From an uncultured Oscillospiraceae bacterium (GTDB taxonomy: Bacteria; Bacillota; Clostridia; Oscillospirales; Oscillospiraceae), in NCBI GenBank assembly GCA_947630345.1, contig CANRHF010000048.1, positions 1-11,999 of the forward strand: a stretch of 11,999 nucleotides of DNA. The letters run 5' to 3'. Each line of letters starts with the position of its first letter. The first letter of the stretch is position 1. The position numbers were made by a program, and so were the translations under genes. This document shows, piece after piece, positions 1-6,474 of this stretch. The notes beneath the pieces are model-generated. The model had not been told where the DNA came from. It saw only the letters and a program-made list of their open reading frames with translations, and made no database searches.

Positions 1-983
1 GTGGTGGAACCGGCGTCGATGCCCAAAAAGCAGTCCCCGGTGTATGTAGCCAGGTCCCCCTTGGGCACCACCGCCTGGGCATGGCGGCGGCAGAAGGCGT
101 CATAGTCCGCCTCCGTCTCAAAGAGAGCCGGCAGCCGGGGCATCTCCATGGTGTAGGCCCGGTCCTGCCCCAGCAGGTTTAGAAGCTCGTCTATATCCAC
201 CGCCGGCACCTCCCCGCTCTCCAGCGCCGCCCCCATGGCGGCAAAGAGGTGGGAATTTTCCGGGTCCACAGTGGTCTGAGGGGTGAGCTTCAAAGTACGG
301 ATAAAGGCCCGCTTCAGTTCCTTCAGGAAGTGCAGCGGTCCGCCCAGAAAAGCGACGCACCCCCGAATGGGCTTGCCGCAGGCCAGGCCGGAGATGGTCT
401 GGTTCACCACCGCCTGGAAAACGGAGGCGGCCAGATCCGCCCGGGTGGCCCCCTCGTTGATCAGGGGCTGGATGTCCGTCTTGGCAAACACGCCGCACCG
501 GGCGGCAATGGGGTAGATCTGCCGGTAGTCCCGGGCGGCCTCGTTGAGGCCGGCGGCGTCGGTTTGCAGCAGGGAGGCCATCTGGTCGATAAACGATCCG
601 GTGCCTCCGGCGCAGACCCCGTTCATCCGCTCCTCCAGGCCCCCGGTAAAATAGATGATCTTGGCGTCCTCGCCCCCCAGCTCGATGGCCACATCGGTCT
701 GGGGCGCTTCCTTTTTCAGCGCCGTGGCCACCGCCGCCACCTCCTGGTAGAAGGGAAGATTCAGGGCCTTGGCCAAATTGATGGCCCCGGAGCCGGTGAG
801 CTGCACCCGCAGCTGGCAGGGCCCCGTCACCTGCCGGGCCTCCCGGAGAAGGGCCTCCAGGGTCTGCCGGGTGTGGGCCTGGTGGCGCCTGTAATTGCCG
901 TATAGCAGCTTGTCGTCCTCACTTAGCACCACCAGCTTGACAGTGGTGGAGCCGATATCCATTCCCGCGCGGTATTGTGTCAT
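1..983 (-). CDS. Acyl-CoA dehydratase activase (BadF/BadG/BcrA/BcrD ATPase family), large multidomain form, C-terminus outside window
   Basis: Members of this ATPase family use ATP to drive an electron from a [4Fe-4S] cluster onto 2-hydroxyacyl-CoA dehydratases or benzoyl-CoA reductases. The visible 327 residues hold one complete ASKHA-fold activase domain. It has the phosphate motif DIGSTT (residues 9-14), the CAGGTG motif with C124, and C163 in RCGVFAK. C124 and C163 match the two cysteines that hold the bridging cluster in HgdC. A second phosphate motif, GIDAGSTT, begins near residue 321 at the window edge. Two activase domains in tandem are typical of the very long fused activase/DUF2229 proteins of Clostridia rather than of the ~260-residue HgdC. 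The start is ATG at 983-981 with GGAGG eight bases upstream. It overlaps the stop of the upstream marR gene by 4 nt (ATGA), so translation is probably coupled. The substrate cannot be inferred because no dehydratase subunits are in view. Confidence 0.88.
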   Translation of the reverse strand, partial: MTQYRAGMDIGSTTVKLVVLSEDDKLLYGNYRRHQAHTRQTLEALLREARQVTGPCQLRVQLTGSGAINLAKALNLPFYQEVAAVATALKKEAPQTDVAIELGGEDAKIIYFTGGLEERMNGVCAGGTGSFIDQMASLLQTDAAGLNEAARDYRQIYPIAARCGVFAKTDIQPLINEGATRADLAASVFQAVVNQTISGLACGKPIRGCVAFLGGPLHFLKELKRAFIRTLKLTPQTTVDPENSHLFAAMGAALESGEVPAVDIDELLNLLGQDRAYTMEMPRLPALFETEADYDAFCRRHAQAVVPKGDLATYTGDCFLGIDAGST

Positions 984-1549
984 TGCTCTTGCCTCCAGGC
1001 TCTATCTTGACGGATCGAAACAGCCTGCCCCATATCCATCCGCAGGCGCATCATCTGCTGGAACCGGTCCTTTCCCACTCGTTCCTCCATTTCCCGCATC
1101 CGGGTCTGGGCTTCCTCCGGCAGGGCCAGATTCTCCACCAGCTTCTCCGTCACTCGGTCCAGGTAGTCGGAAAACTGGGCCTGCTCGGCCGGGGTCAGGC
1201 AGTCCAGCATGGCGTTCATCCCGTCGGGGAGGCTGGGGACGCAGGCCCGGCCCTCCTCCGTCAGGACGATCCGGGTGCGGCGGCGGTCCGTCCCGTCAGG
1301 CTCCCGGGTCAGGAGCCCCGCCTGCTCCAGCTTTTTCAGGGATTCGTTCATGGACTGGAGCCGGATCTGCAAAATAAAGGCCAGATCCCCCGGGGAGATC
1401 TCCCCCAGGGCGTTCACCACCGTCAAAATCCGTCCCCTGCCCCGGGTCGCGTCCAGCCCGCCGGCCAGCAGCATGGCCCGCAGGCGGCACAGCCGGAGGC
1501 AGCGCTCCAAAAGCGTAATTTTCCCGATGATCTCCAGCGTCCGTTCCAT
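980..1549 (-). CDS. MarR family transcriptional regulator
   Basis: A 189-residue winged-helix protein of MarR type. The DNA-binding helix-turn-helix lies at about residues 38-80, with the typical pattern ISPGDLAFILQI...LKKLEQAGLLTREP. The charged wing DGTDRRRTRIVLTEEGR is at residues 85-101. N-terminal and C-terminal helices for dimerisation follow the family layout, and the length is slightly above the usual 140-160 residues. ATG at 1549-1547 is preceded by GGGAG seven bases away. It is the first gene of a two-gene operon with the downstream activase (ATGA overlap). Its promoter is overlaid by a 24-bp palindrome, so autorepression is likely. The effector ligand is unknown; linkage to the activase suggests an acyl-CoA or carboxylate signal, but that is inference. 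Confidence 0.9.
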   Translation of the reverse strand: MERTLEIIGKITLLERCLRLCRLRAMLLAGGLDATRGRGRILTVVNALGEISPGDLAFILQIRLQSMNESLKKLEQAGLLTREPDGTDRRRTRIVLTEEGRACVPSLPDGMNAMLDCLTPAEQAQFSDYLDRVTEKLVENLALPEEAQTRMREMEERVGKDRFQQMMRLRMDMGQAVSIRQDRAWRQEQ

Positions 1550-1566
1550 GGCCCGGCCTCCCGTGT

Positions 1567-1590
1567 AATATATCAGGTACCTGTTATATT
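1567..1590. promoter_or_regulatory. Probable MarR operator (24-bp palindrome)
   Basis: The 24 bp are symmetric about the centre of GGTACC (1576-1581). Eleven of twelve base pairs match; the only mismatch is 1573/1584. The core reads TATCAGGTACCTG. It covers the marR -10 element and start site, the position expected for a repressor that blocks RNA polymerase. Assignment to the adjacent MarR is inference from position and symmetry. Confidence 0.72.
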
Positions 1591-1616
1591 TTAGCAGGGG
1601 AAGCGCTGCTTTTCAA
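1588..1616 (-). promoter_or_regulatory. Sigma-A-like promoter of marR-activase operon
   Basis: Read on the minus strand, -35 TTGAAA (1616-1611) and -10 TAAAAT (1593-1588) are separated by exactly 17 nt. The expected transcription start is near 1581, leaving about 30 nt of leader to the marR ATG. The -10 lies inside the palindromic operator. Confidence 0.75.
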
Positions 1617-1660
1617 TGGATAATCTGCCAGAAAATTGTCGAAAAAGAGGCCCCCTCAAT

Positions 1661-1680
1661 CGGGAATATGCCGATTCCCG
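1661..1680. other. Short inverted repeat between divergent marR and cls
   Basis: CGGGAAT (1661-1667) and ATTCCCG (1674-1680) form a perfect 7-bp stem with a 6-nt loop. An overlapping alternative pairs AATCGG (1658-1663) with CCGATT (1671-1676). There is no T-run on either side, so it is not an obvious terminator. It lies upstream of both divergent promoters and could be an operator. Its function is unknown. Confidence 0.35.
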
Positions 1681-1751
1681 CCTTTCGCGCCCCGTCATCG
1701 ACGCATTTCAAAAATTTCCTCAAAATAGGGCTATTCTTTTCCGCAGGGGTG

Positions 1752-1760
1752 TGCTATAAT
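1752..1760 (+). promoter_or_regulatory. Extended -10 promoter of cardiolipin synthase gene
   Basis: TGC immediately precedes a consensus TATAAT (1755-1760), which makes an extended -10 element. The sequence 17 nt upstream (around 1732-1737) has no good -35 match, as is usual for extended -10 promoters. The start would fall near 1767, about 50 nt before the cls ATG. Confidence 0.68.
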
Positions 1761-1818
1761 TATACACAGATTCTCAGCACTCCCCCGTGCGAAATAGAAC
1801 AAAAAGGAGAGAAAAAGA

Positions 1819-3327
1819 ATGAAGAACGTCATCCGCCGCGCCCTCACCATTCTGCCCGCCATTTTGCTCCAGGCCCTGTGGCTCTTTGTCCTCTTTCAGT
1901 GGCTGGCGCCCTGGGCGGCGCTGATCAACGCCGTACTGTCCGTGCTGGCGCTGCTCTTCGTCCTGTACCTGATCACCAAGCAGGACGAGAGCACCTACAA
2001 GATCCTCTGGCTGCTGGTGATCCTCACCTTCCCCTTGCCCGGCGCTCTGCTGTATCTGGTCTTCGGCAACAAGCGCACCACCCGGCCTCTGCAAAAGAAG
2101 TTCAGCGCCACCCCGCCCCTGCCCACTGACGCCACCGACCCGGAGCCGGTGTACCAGGCCCTGGCAAAGGAGGACCGCCGCCTGAGCCAGACCTTCCGGT
2201 GGGTGCAGAATAAAACCGGCTTCCTGCCCTACCCCAACCAAGCCGCCCAGTACTATCCCCTGGGAGAGGCGCTGTTCCCGGAAATGCTGGCGGAAATGAA
2301 AAAGGCGGAGAAATTCATCTTCGTGGAGTATTTCATCATCGATAACGGCCTGATGTGGGGCTCCATGGTGGACATCCTGGCTGAAAAGGCCGCCCAGGGC
2401 GTGGACGTGCGGGTGCTGTACGACGATCTGGGCAGCATCTCCACCTACACCAAGAAGGACGTGGAGGCCCTCCAAAAGAAGGGCATCCGCTGCGTGGCCT
2501 TCAACCCGCTGCTGTTCATCAAAGGCACCCTGAACTGCCGGGACCACCGGAAAATGCTGATCATCGACGGGAAGGTGGCCTTCAGCGGCGGCGTCAACCT
2601 GGCCGACGAGTATATCAACCACATCGTCAAATATGGCCACTGGAAGGACATCGGCTTCAAGCTCACCGGCCCGGCGGTGGAGAATTACACCCGGATGTTC
2701 GCCCAGTTCTGGAACGCCTTCGCCGGGGAGCGGGTCCCCGACTCCTATATCGTGGAGCGGCCCGTGGAGCTGGCGGGGTCCGACGGTCTGGTACTGAGCT
2801 ACTACGATTCCCCCCTGGGGGTAGACGCCATTTCCAACGAGCTGTATATCGACCTGCTGAGCCAGGCGGAGGAGTCGGCCTGGTTCTTCACCCCCTACCT
2901 GATGCCCGGCAACGCCCTGCTGGACGCCTTCGTGCGGGCGGCCCGGCGGGGTGTGGACATTCGGATCATCATGCCCGGCGTGCCGGATAAGAAGCTGGTC
3001 TATCGGATGTCCCGCAGCTTCTATGAGGTGCTTTTGGAAGCGGGGGTCAAAATCTATGAGTACACCCCCGGCTTCGTCCACGCCAAGGCCTGCCTGATCG
3101 ACGGCAAGGTGGGCACCGTGGGCACCGTCAACCTGGACTACCGCAGCCTGTTCCTCCACTTTGAGAACAACTCCCTGTTCTACCGGGCCTCCCTGCTGGA
3201 GGACCTGAAGGCGGACTTCCTGGCCACCCAGGAGCAGAGCGTGGAGCGGACGCTGGACAGCCTGAACCGGAGCTTTGGAAAATGGCTGGTAGACGGTGTG
3301 CTGCGGATCTTCACCCCGCTTTGCTGA
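1819..3327 (+). CDS. cls: Cardiolipin synthase (phospholipase D superfamily)
   Basis: A 502-residue membrane enzyme that condenses two phosphatidylglycerol molecules into cardiolipin and glycerol. Two hydrophobic segments at about residues 10-52 and 62-82 form the PLDc_N membrane anchor. Two PLD catalytic motifs follow: HxK(x)4D with H243, K245 and D250 (HRKMLIID), and a second with H421, K423 and D428 (HAKACLID). Each is followed by the usual G-G/T-x-N segment (GGVNLADEY; GTVNLDYRS). Both histidines and lysines are present, so the enzyme should be active. Length matches bacterial ClsA-type synthases. The start is supported by AAGGAG (1804-1809) nine bases before the ATG. The gene is monocistronic, with its own promoter and a shared terminator downstream. 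Other PLD-superfamily functions are possible, but the N-terminal double membrane segment argues for Cls. Confidence 0.95.
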   Translation: MKNVIRRALTILPAILLQALWLFVLFQWLAPWAALINAVLSVLALLFVLYLITKQDESTYKILWLLVILTFPLPGALLYLVFGNKRTTRPLQKKFSATPPLPTDATDPEPVYQALAKEDRRLSQTFRWVQNKTGFLPYPNQAAQYYPLGEALFPEMLAEMKKAEKFIFVEYFIIDNGLMWGSMVDILAEKAAQGVDVRVLYDDLGSISTYTKKDVEALQKKGIRCVAFNPLLFIKGTLNCRDHRKMLIIDGKVAFSGGVNLADEYINHIVKYGHWKDIGFKLTGPAVENYTRMFAQFWNAFAGERVPDSYIVERPVELAGSDGLVLSYYDSPLGVDAISNELYIDLLSQAEESAWFFTPYLMPGNALLDAFVRAARRGVDIRIIMPGVPDKKLVYRMSRSFYEVLLEAGVKIYEYTPGFVHAKACLIDGKVGTVGTVNLDYRSLFLHFENNSLFYRASLLEDLKADFLATQEQSVERTLDSLNRSFGKWLVDGVLRIFTPLC

Positions 3328-3337
3328 TCTTGATGTA

Positions 3338-3394
3338 AAATACGGGCTCCCCGGTAAAAGCGGCGCTTTTACCGGGGAGCTTCCGTATTATTTT
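3338..3394. terminator. Bidirectional Rho-independent terminator between cls and MATE gene
   Basis: A perfect 16-bp stem pairs 3346-3361 with 3365-3380 around a 3-nt loop. After a 2-nt bulge it extends by another 7 bp (3339-3345 with 3383-3389). A T-rich tract follows on the plus strand (ATTATTTT) and another on the minus strand (ATTTTA). It lies between two convergent genes and probably ends both transcripts. Confidence 0.88.
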
Positions 3395-3400
3395 GGCCGG

Positions 3401-4774
3401 TCAGGTCGCCTGCAAGCGCCGCTTCTTAAGCCCCAAGCAGCACAGGGCGATCACCCCGGCGGTCAGGGCCAGGCTGACGGGATAGACCGCCATCAAGGTG
3501 GCGAAGGTGGGGTCCTTGGGGAACACGAAGCTCACCCACAGGATCCTGGTCCCGCAAGTAAAGACCAGGGCACACAGCGCCGGCACGGCGCTCATGCCGA
3601 AGCCCCGGAGGTAGCCCGAGAGGACCTCCACAAACTCGGTGAACACATAGCCCAGCAGAATATACCGCAGCCGGATCATGCCGAAGTGCAGCACCTCCGG
3701 GTCCCGGTTGAAAATGGACAGCAGGCTCTCGCCGAACAGGAGCATCACCGCCGCTGTCACCACGAAAAAGCCCATGCAGAAGCGCAGGCTCAGCTTCAAC
3801 GTACTCTGGCAGCGGTCCAGCTGCCCCGCGCCGTAGTTCTGGCCCACCAGGGTGGTGCAGGCCTGGCCGAAGGAATTGATGATGCTGTAAATAAACATCT
3901 CCAGGTTCGCCGCCGCCGAGGAGGCCGCCAGAATGGCGGTGCTGTCCAGGGAGTTGACGGCGGACTGGACGCAGATATTGGACAGGGAGAACACCATGCC
4001 CTGGACCCCGGCGGGCATCCCGATCCGCAAAATCCGCCGCAAAATCTTCCAGTCCACCCCTAGGGCCTTGATATCGATCCGCACATCCCCGGTCTTCCGG
4101 CAGAGCAGGAAAAACAGCACCCCCGCGCTGACGGCGTTGGAGGCCACCGTGGCGACAGCCACCCCATCCACCGTCCGCTTGAGTACCAGCACAAAGAACA
4201 GATTGAGCAGCACATTCAGCACCCCGGAGGCGGTGAGTACCAGCAGAGGCGTCCGGGTGTCCCCGGCGCTGCGGAAAATGGCGGCCTCGAAATTGTAGAG
4301 CAAAATCACCGGCAGACCCGCCAGATAAATCCGCAGATACAGCGCCGCCAGATCGAACACATCCGCCGGCATCGTCATCAGCCGCAGCAGAGGCCTAACA
4401 AAAAGCTGCCCCGCCAGACCCATGACCAATCCCCCCAGAACCGACACCACGATGGAGGTGTGGATGGCCCGGCGGATGCTGTCGTGGTCGCCCATGCCGA
4501 TGCACTGGGCGATCAGCACGTTGGCGCCCAGGGAAACCCCCACAAAAAGATTGACCAGCAGATTGACAACGGCGCTGTTGCCTCCCACGGCGCCCATGGC
4601 CGCCTTGGCCAGGTCCTCGTCCGGGACGAAATTGCCCACCACCGCCACGTCCGCCGCGTTAAAGAGCTGCTGGAGCATGGCCGTGGCCGCCAGAGGCAGG
4701 GCCAGAAGCAGCAGCTTGTCCCAGAGGCTGCCGTGGATCATGTCGACGTCACGCTGCCGAATTGCCTGTTTCAT
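3401..4774 (-). CDS. MATE family efflux transporter
   Basis: A 457-residue multidrug and toxic compound extrusion protein, which exports organic cations or other small molecules using a Na+ or H+ gradient. The two homologous MatE halves are visible. The first opens with GSLWDKLLLLALPLAATAMLQQLFNAADVAVVGNF, split here as the GSLWDKLLLLALP and LFNAADVAVVGNF motifs typical of the family. The second starts around MVFSLSNICVQSAVNSL. About twelve hydrophobic segments fit the family, as does the length. I chose ATG at 4774-4772 because GGAG (4787-4784) sits nine bases upstream. A TTG five codons earlier is possible but would lie on the ribosome binding site. The gene is single, with a near-consensus promoter and a palindrome at the predicted transcript start. 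The substrate is unknown. Confidence 0.92.
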   Translation of the reverse strand: MKQAIRQRDVDMIHGSLWDKLLLLALPLAATAMLQQLFNAADVAVVGNFVPDEDLAKAAMGAVGGNSAVVNLLVNLFVGVSLGANVLIAQCIGMGDHDSIRRAIHTSIVVSVLGGLVMGLAGQLFVRPLLRLMTMPADVFDLAALYLRIYLAGLPVILLYNFEAAIFRSAGDTRTPLLVLTASGVLNVLLNLFFVLVLKRTVDGVAVATVASNAVSAGVLFFLLCRKTGDVRIDIKALGVDWKILRRILRIGMPAGVQGMVFSLSNICVQSAVNSLDSTAILAASSAAANLEMFIYSIINSFGQACTTLVGQNYGAGQLDRCQSTLKLSLRFCMGFFVVTAAVMLLFGESLLSIFNRDPEVLHFGMIRLRYILLGYVFTEFVEVLSGYLRGFGMSAVPALCALVFTCGTRILWVSFVFPKDPTFATLMAVYPVSLALTAGVIALCCLGLKKRRLQAT

Positions 4775-4800
4775 TTTGAAGATCTCCAATATCAGAATCC

Positions 4801-4816
4801 GTGCCCAATGGGCACC
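4801..4816. promoter_or_regulatory. Palindrome at MATE transcription start (operator or leader hairpin)
   Basis: GTGCCC and GGGCAC are perfect 6-bp arms around AAT (4801-4815). The repeat lies right at the predicted transcription start, just after the MATE -10 element and about 27 nt before the ATG. It could bind a repressor as DNA or fold at the 5' end of the mRNA. No linked regulator is evident. Confidence 0.5.
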
Positions 4817-4818
4817 TT

Positions 4819-4847
4819 ATCATACCCCTTTTCCCCCGAAATGTCAA
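4819..4847 (-). promoter_or_regulatory. Sigma-A-like promoter of MATE gene
   Basis: On the minus strand, consensus -35 TTGACA (4847-4842) and -10 TATGAT (4824-4819) are separated by 17 nt. It lies just downstream of the terminator of the PadR operon, so the MATE gene is a separate transcription unit. Confidence 0.82.
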
Positions 4848-4851
4848 TAGG

Positions 4852-4880
4852 AAAAGCCCCCAACCCTGCGGGCTGGGGGC
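4852..4880 (-). terminator. Rho-independent terminator of padR-DUF2812 operon
   Basis: On the minus strand GCCCCCA pairs with TGGGGGC (4880-4874 with 4862-4856), with a further 3-bp inner pairing. It is followed directly by TTTT (4855-4852). It lies about 100 nt after the DUF2812 stop and before the MATE promoter. Confidence 0.8.
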
Positions 4881-4979
4881 CAATTTCAAATCTTATCCGC
4901 AAGAACGTTACCGGGCATGCCCAGGAGGTGTAACGATTACCACCATCCCGGTGCGTACTGGCCGCGGGCCCTGCCCGCC

Positions 4980-5567
4980 CTACCACTCCTTTGTCTTGGC
5001 TTCCCGGCGGAGCCGCCAGATCTGGATTTGATAATACAGCGCCGGAAGGGCGGAAAGCGCCGCCAATACCCAAAAGACCACATGGGGAAACACCACGCCG
5101 AAAAACACAAACATCGCGGCTATGCACAGCCAGGGTCCCCGCAGCACCCCGGCGCAGGCGATCTGGTCCTCGTAGGTGGTGTGCAGCTCAAAAGGCTTGC
5201 CGTCCGCCTCCTTCTCCACGATCAGCAGCTCCCGGTCATAGGTGGTGGCGTTGGTTGCGATCCGGCCCCCCGGCTCCGCCCAGGGCCGCCAGCGGACCTT
5301 GCCCACGGTATAGCTGAGGTTGATATTCTTGTAGAACGTCCGGTAGCCCAGATCCTCCAGGAATTGCCGGTAGTCCTCCGCGTCCTTCCGGGACTTCTGG
5401 CCCACAAACTCCACCCGGTACTCATACTGCCCGGGTCCGCATTCCTCAAATTCGTAGAGGAGCTTCTCCGTCCTTGCCAGCCGGAAGCCCTGGGCGGCCA
5501 TCCGGTTCAGCCATTTCTCCTGGGCCGCCAGGGCCCCGCCGAAAAATCGATAGCACTTCTTACTCAT
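4980..5567 (-). CDS. DUF2812 domain-containing membrane protein
   Basis: A 195-residue protein whose N-terminal half matches the DUF2812 pattern. It opens with a charged start and an aromatic-rich region, then EKWLNRMAAQGFRL, YEYRVEFV, and DYRQFLEDLGYR in residues ~15-80. The C-terminal part has two hydrophobic segments, about residues 143-160 and 163-180, ending in a basic tail (WRLRREAKTKEW). This suggests a cytoplasmic domain anchored by a C-terminal membrane hairpin. The ATG at 5567-5565 overlaps the padR stop by 4 nt, so the two are co-translated. PadR next to DUF2812 is a recurrent pair in Firmicutes. The biochemical role is not known; sensing or membrane stress linked to PadR is only a guess. 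Confidence 0.85.
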   Translation of the reverse strand: MSKKCYRFFGGALAAQEKWLNRMAAQGFRLARTEKLLYEFEECGPGQYEYRVEFVGQKSRKDAEDYRQFLEDLGYRTFYKNINLSYTVGKVRWRPWAEPGGRIATNATTYDRELLIVEKEADGKPFELHTTYEDQIACAGVLRGPWLCIAAMFVFFGVVFPHVVFWVLAALSALPALYYQIQIWRLRREAKTKEW

Positions 5568-5887
5568 GTCGCGCCTCCCATGATCCGGCTGGCCGTCTCC
5601 GCCAGCGCCCGCAGCCTCTGTAACTCCCGCTCCGCTCTCTCCCGCCCCAGGGGGGTGACGCAGTACTCCTTCTTCCGGCCCTTGGCCTCCCCCCAGGGGG
5701 CGATCCAGCCCTTTTCCAGCAGGGTGTTCAGGGCGCCATACAGCGTCCCCGCCCCCAGCTCCAGCCGCCCGTGGGTCTCCTCCTCAATGAACTGCATCAC
5801 CGCGTACCCGTGCTTGGGGGTGTACAGGGAGAGCAGAATGTAAAACGTCACTTCCGTCAACGCGCCGCCTTTTGCGTTGTCCCGCAA
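5564..5887 (-). CDS. PadR family transcriptional regulator
   Basis: A 107-residue short-form PadR repressor. The core reads LTEVTFYILLSLYTPKHGYAVMQFIEEETHGRLELGAGTLYGALNTLLEKGWI, recognisable from TFYILLSL, HGYAVMQ and the near-invariant GTLYGALNTLLEKGWI segment. The wing is GRKKEYCVTPLGRERAERE. The start is TTG at 5887-5885, supported by GGAGG eight bases upstream and by the family's normal distance (about 10 residues) from the start to the first helix. It is translationally coupled to the DUF2812 gene through ATGA. The inverted repeats across its promoter suggest that it represses its own operon. The inducer is unknown. Confidence 0.9.
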   Translation of the reverse strand: MRDNAKGGALTEVTFYILLSLYTPKHGYAVMQFIEEETHGRLELGAGTLYGALNTLLEKGWIAPWGEAKGRKKEYCVTPLGRERAERELQRLRALAETASRIMGGAT

Positions 5888-5900
5888 CTCCCTTCCCTCC

Positions 5901-5942
5901 TTATTACGTTTACTGTAATTACTATATCACTAACCGTAATAA
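5901..5942. promoter_or_regulatory. Probable PadR operator region (nested inverted repeats)
   Basis: TTATTACG (5901-5908) and CGTAATAA (5935-5942) are perfect 8-bp inverted arms 26 nt apart. Between them is the perfect 8-bp palindrome GTAATTAC (5915-5922), which overlaps the -10 of the padR promoter. The arrangement would let a dimeric repressor cover the promoter from -10 toward -35. Binding by the adjacent PadR is inferred. Confidence 0.6.
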
Positions 5943-5949
5943 TTGTCAA
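5921..5949 (-). promoter_or_regulatory. Sigma-A-like promoter of padR-DUF2812 operon
   Basis: On the minus strand, -35 TTGACA (5949-5944) and -10 TATAGT (5926-5921) are separated by 17 nt. The predicted start near 5914 leaves about 27 nt of leader containing AAGGAGG. Confidence 0.8.
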
Positions 5950-6010
5950 GAGGTTTTCCGTAAAAATCCCCCACTTTTTTCCAGTCCGTCATACATTGTT
6001 CAGAATTGCC

Positions 6011-6019
6011 TGGTATGAT
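6011..6019 (+). promoter_or_regulatory. Extended -10 promoter of zinc-ribbon/GT8 operon
   Basis: TGG followed by TATGAT (6014-6019) makes an extended -10. The hexamer 17 nt upstream (5991-5996, ATACAT) is a poor -35. The start of the first gene lies 25 nt downstream. Confidence 0.55.
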
Positions 6020-6043
6020 AAGGGCAAAAATGGAGGCGGTCAC

Positions 6044-6469
6044 ATGAAAAACTTTTTCCGGCGCATATCAGACGGGTTCCGCTCCTTTATGGCGGGGCGC
6101 TACGGAGCCGACGAGCTGTCCAGTTTTCTCTCCATCGCGGCGCTGGTGCTGCTGGTCCTGTCCGCCTTGGTAAGGCAGCTATTTTTCCTCTACTTCCTGG
6201 CCCTGGGGCTGCTCATCTGGTCCACCTTCCGGATGTTGTCCCGGAACACGCTGAAGCGGCGGCAGGAGCGGGAAGCGTATCTTCGGTTCTTTGGCCACTT
6301 CCGGCAGAAGTGGAACCTGATAAAAAACCGTTGGCGGGATCGGAAGACCCACCGCTACTATACCTGCCCCAGCTGCCACGTCACCATCCGCGTCCCCAAG
6401 CCGGAGAAGGGGAAGACCATCGCCATCACCTGCCCCAAGTGCGGCAATCGCTTTGAAAGGAAAAACTGA
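6044..6469 (+). CDS. Membrane-anchored zinc-ribbon protein
   Basis: A 141-residue protein not assignable to a named family. Two adjacent hydrophobic segments (about residues 27-44 and 46-61) form a membrane hairpin. A strongly basic helix-like stretch follows (residues 66-104, rich in R and K). The C-terminal zinc ribbon has C108-x2-C111 and C130-x2-C133 (CPSC...CPKC). The topology predicts a cytoplasmic zinc ribbon close to the membrane. ATG at 6044 is chosen because GGAGG (6032-6036) lies seven bases upstream and an extended -10 promoter precedes it; a longer open frame upstream has no signal of its own. It is the first gene of an operon with the glycosyltransferase five bases downstream, so a role in the same envelope or glycan process is plausible but unproven. 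Confidence 0.8.
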   Translation: MKNFFRRISDGFRSFMAGRYGADELSSFLSIAALVLLVLSALVRQLFFLYFLALGLLIWSTFRMLSRNTLKRRQEREAYLRFFGHFRQKWNLIKNRWRDRKTHRYYTCPSCHVTIRVPKPEKGKTIAITCPKCGNRFERKN

Positions 6470-6474
6470 CGCCC

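Noticed and set aside
249..905. Open frame on the plus strand opposite the activase
   Set aside because: Low-complexity Gly/Leu/Gln-rich translation. The opposite strand encodes a clear activase with catalytic motifs.
1774..3159. Long open frame on the minus strand opposite cardiolipin synthase
   Set aside because: It is a shadow of the GC-rich cls gene: its sequence is rich in Gln, Gly, Val and His, it has no RBS and no family motifs, and cls has both HKD motifs intact.
4772..4789. TTG start for the MATE gene five codons upstream
   Set aside because: That TTG overlaps the GGAG that is ideally placed for the ATG at 4774, so the ATG is preferred.
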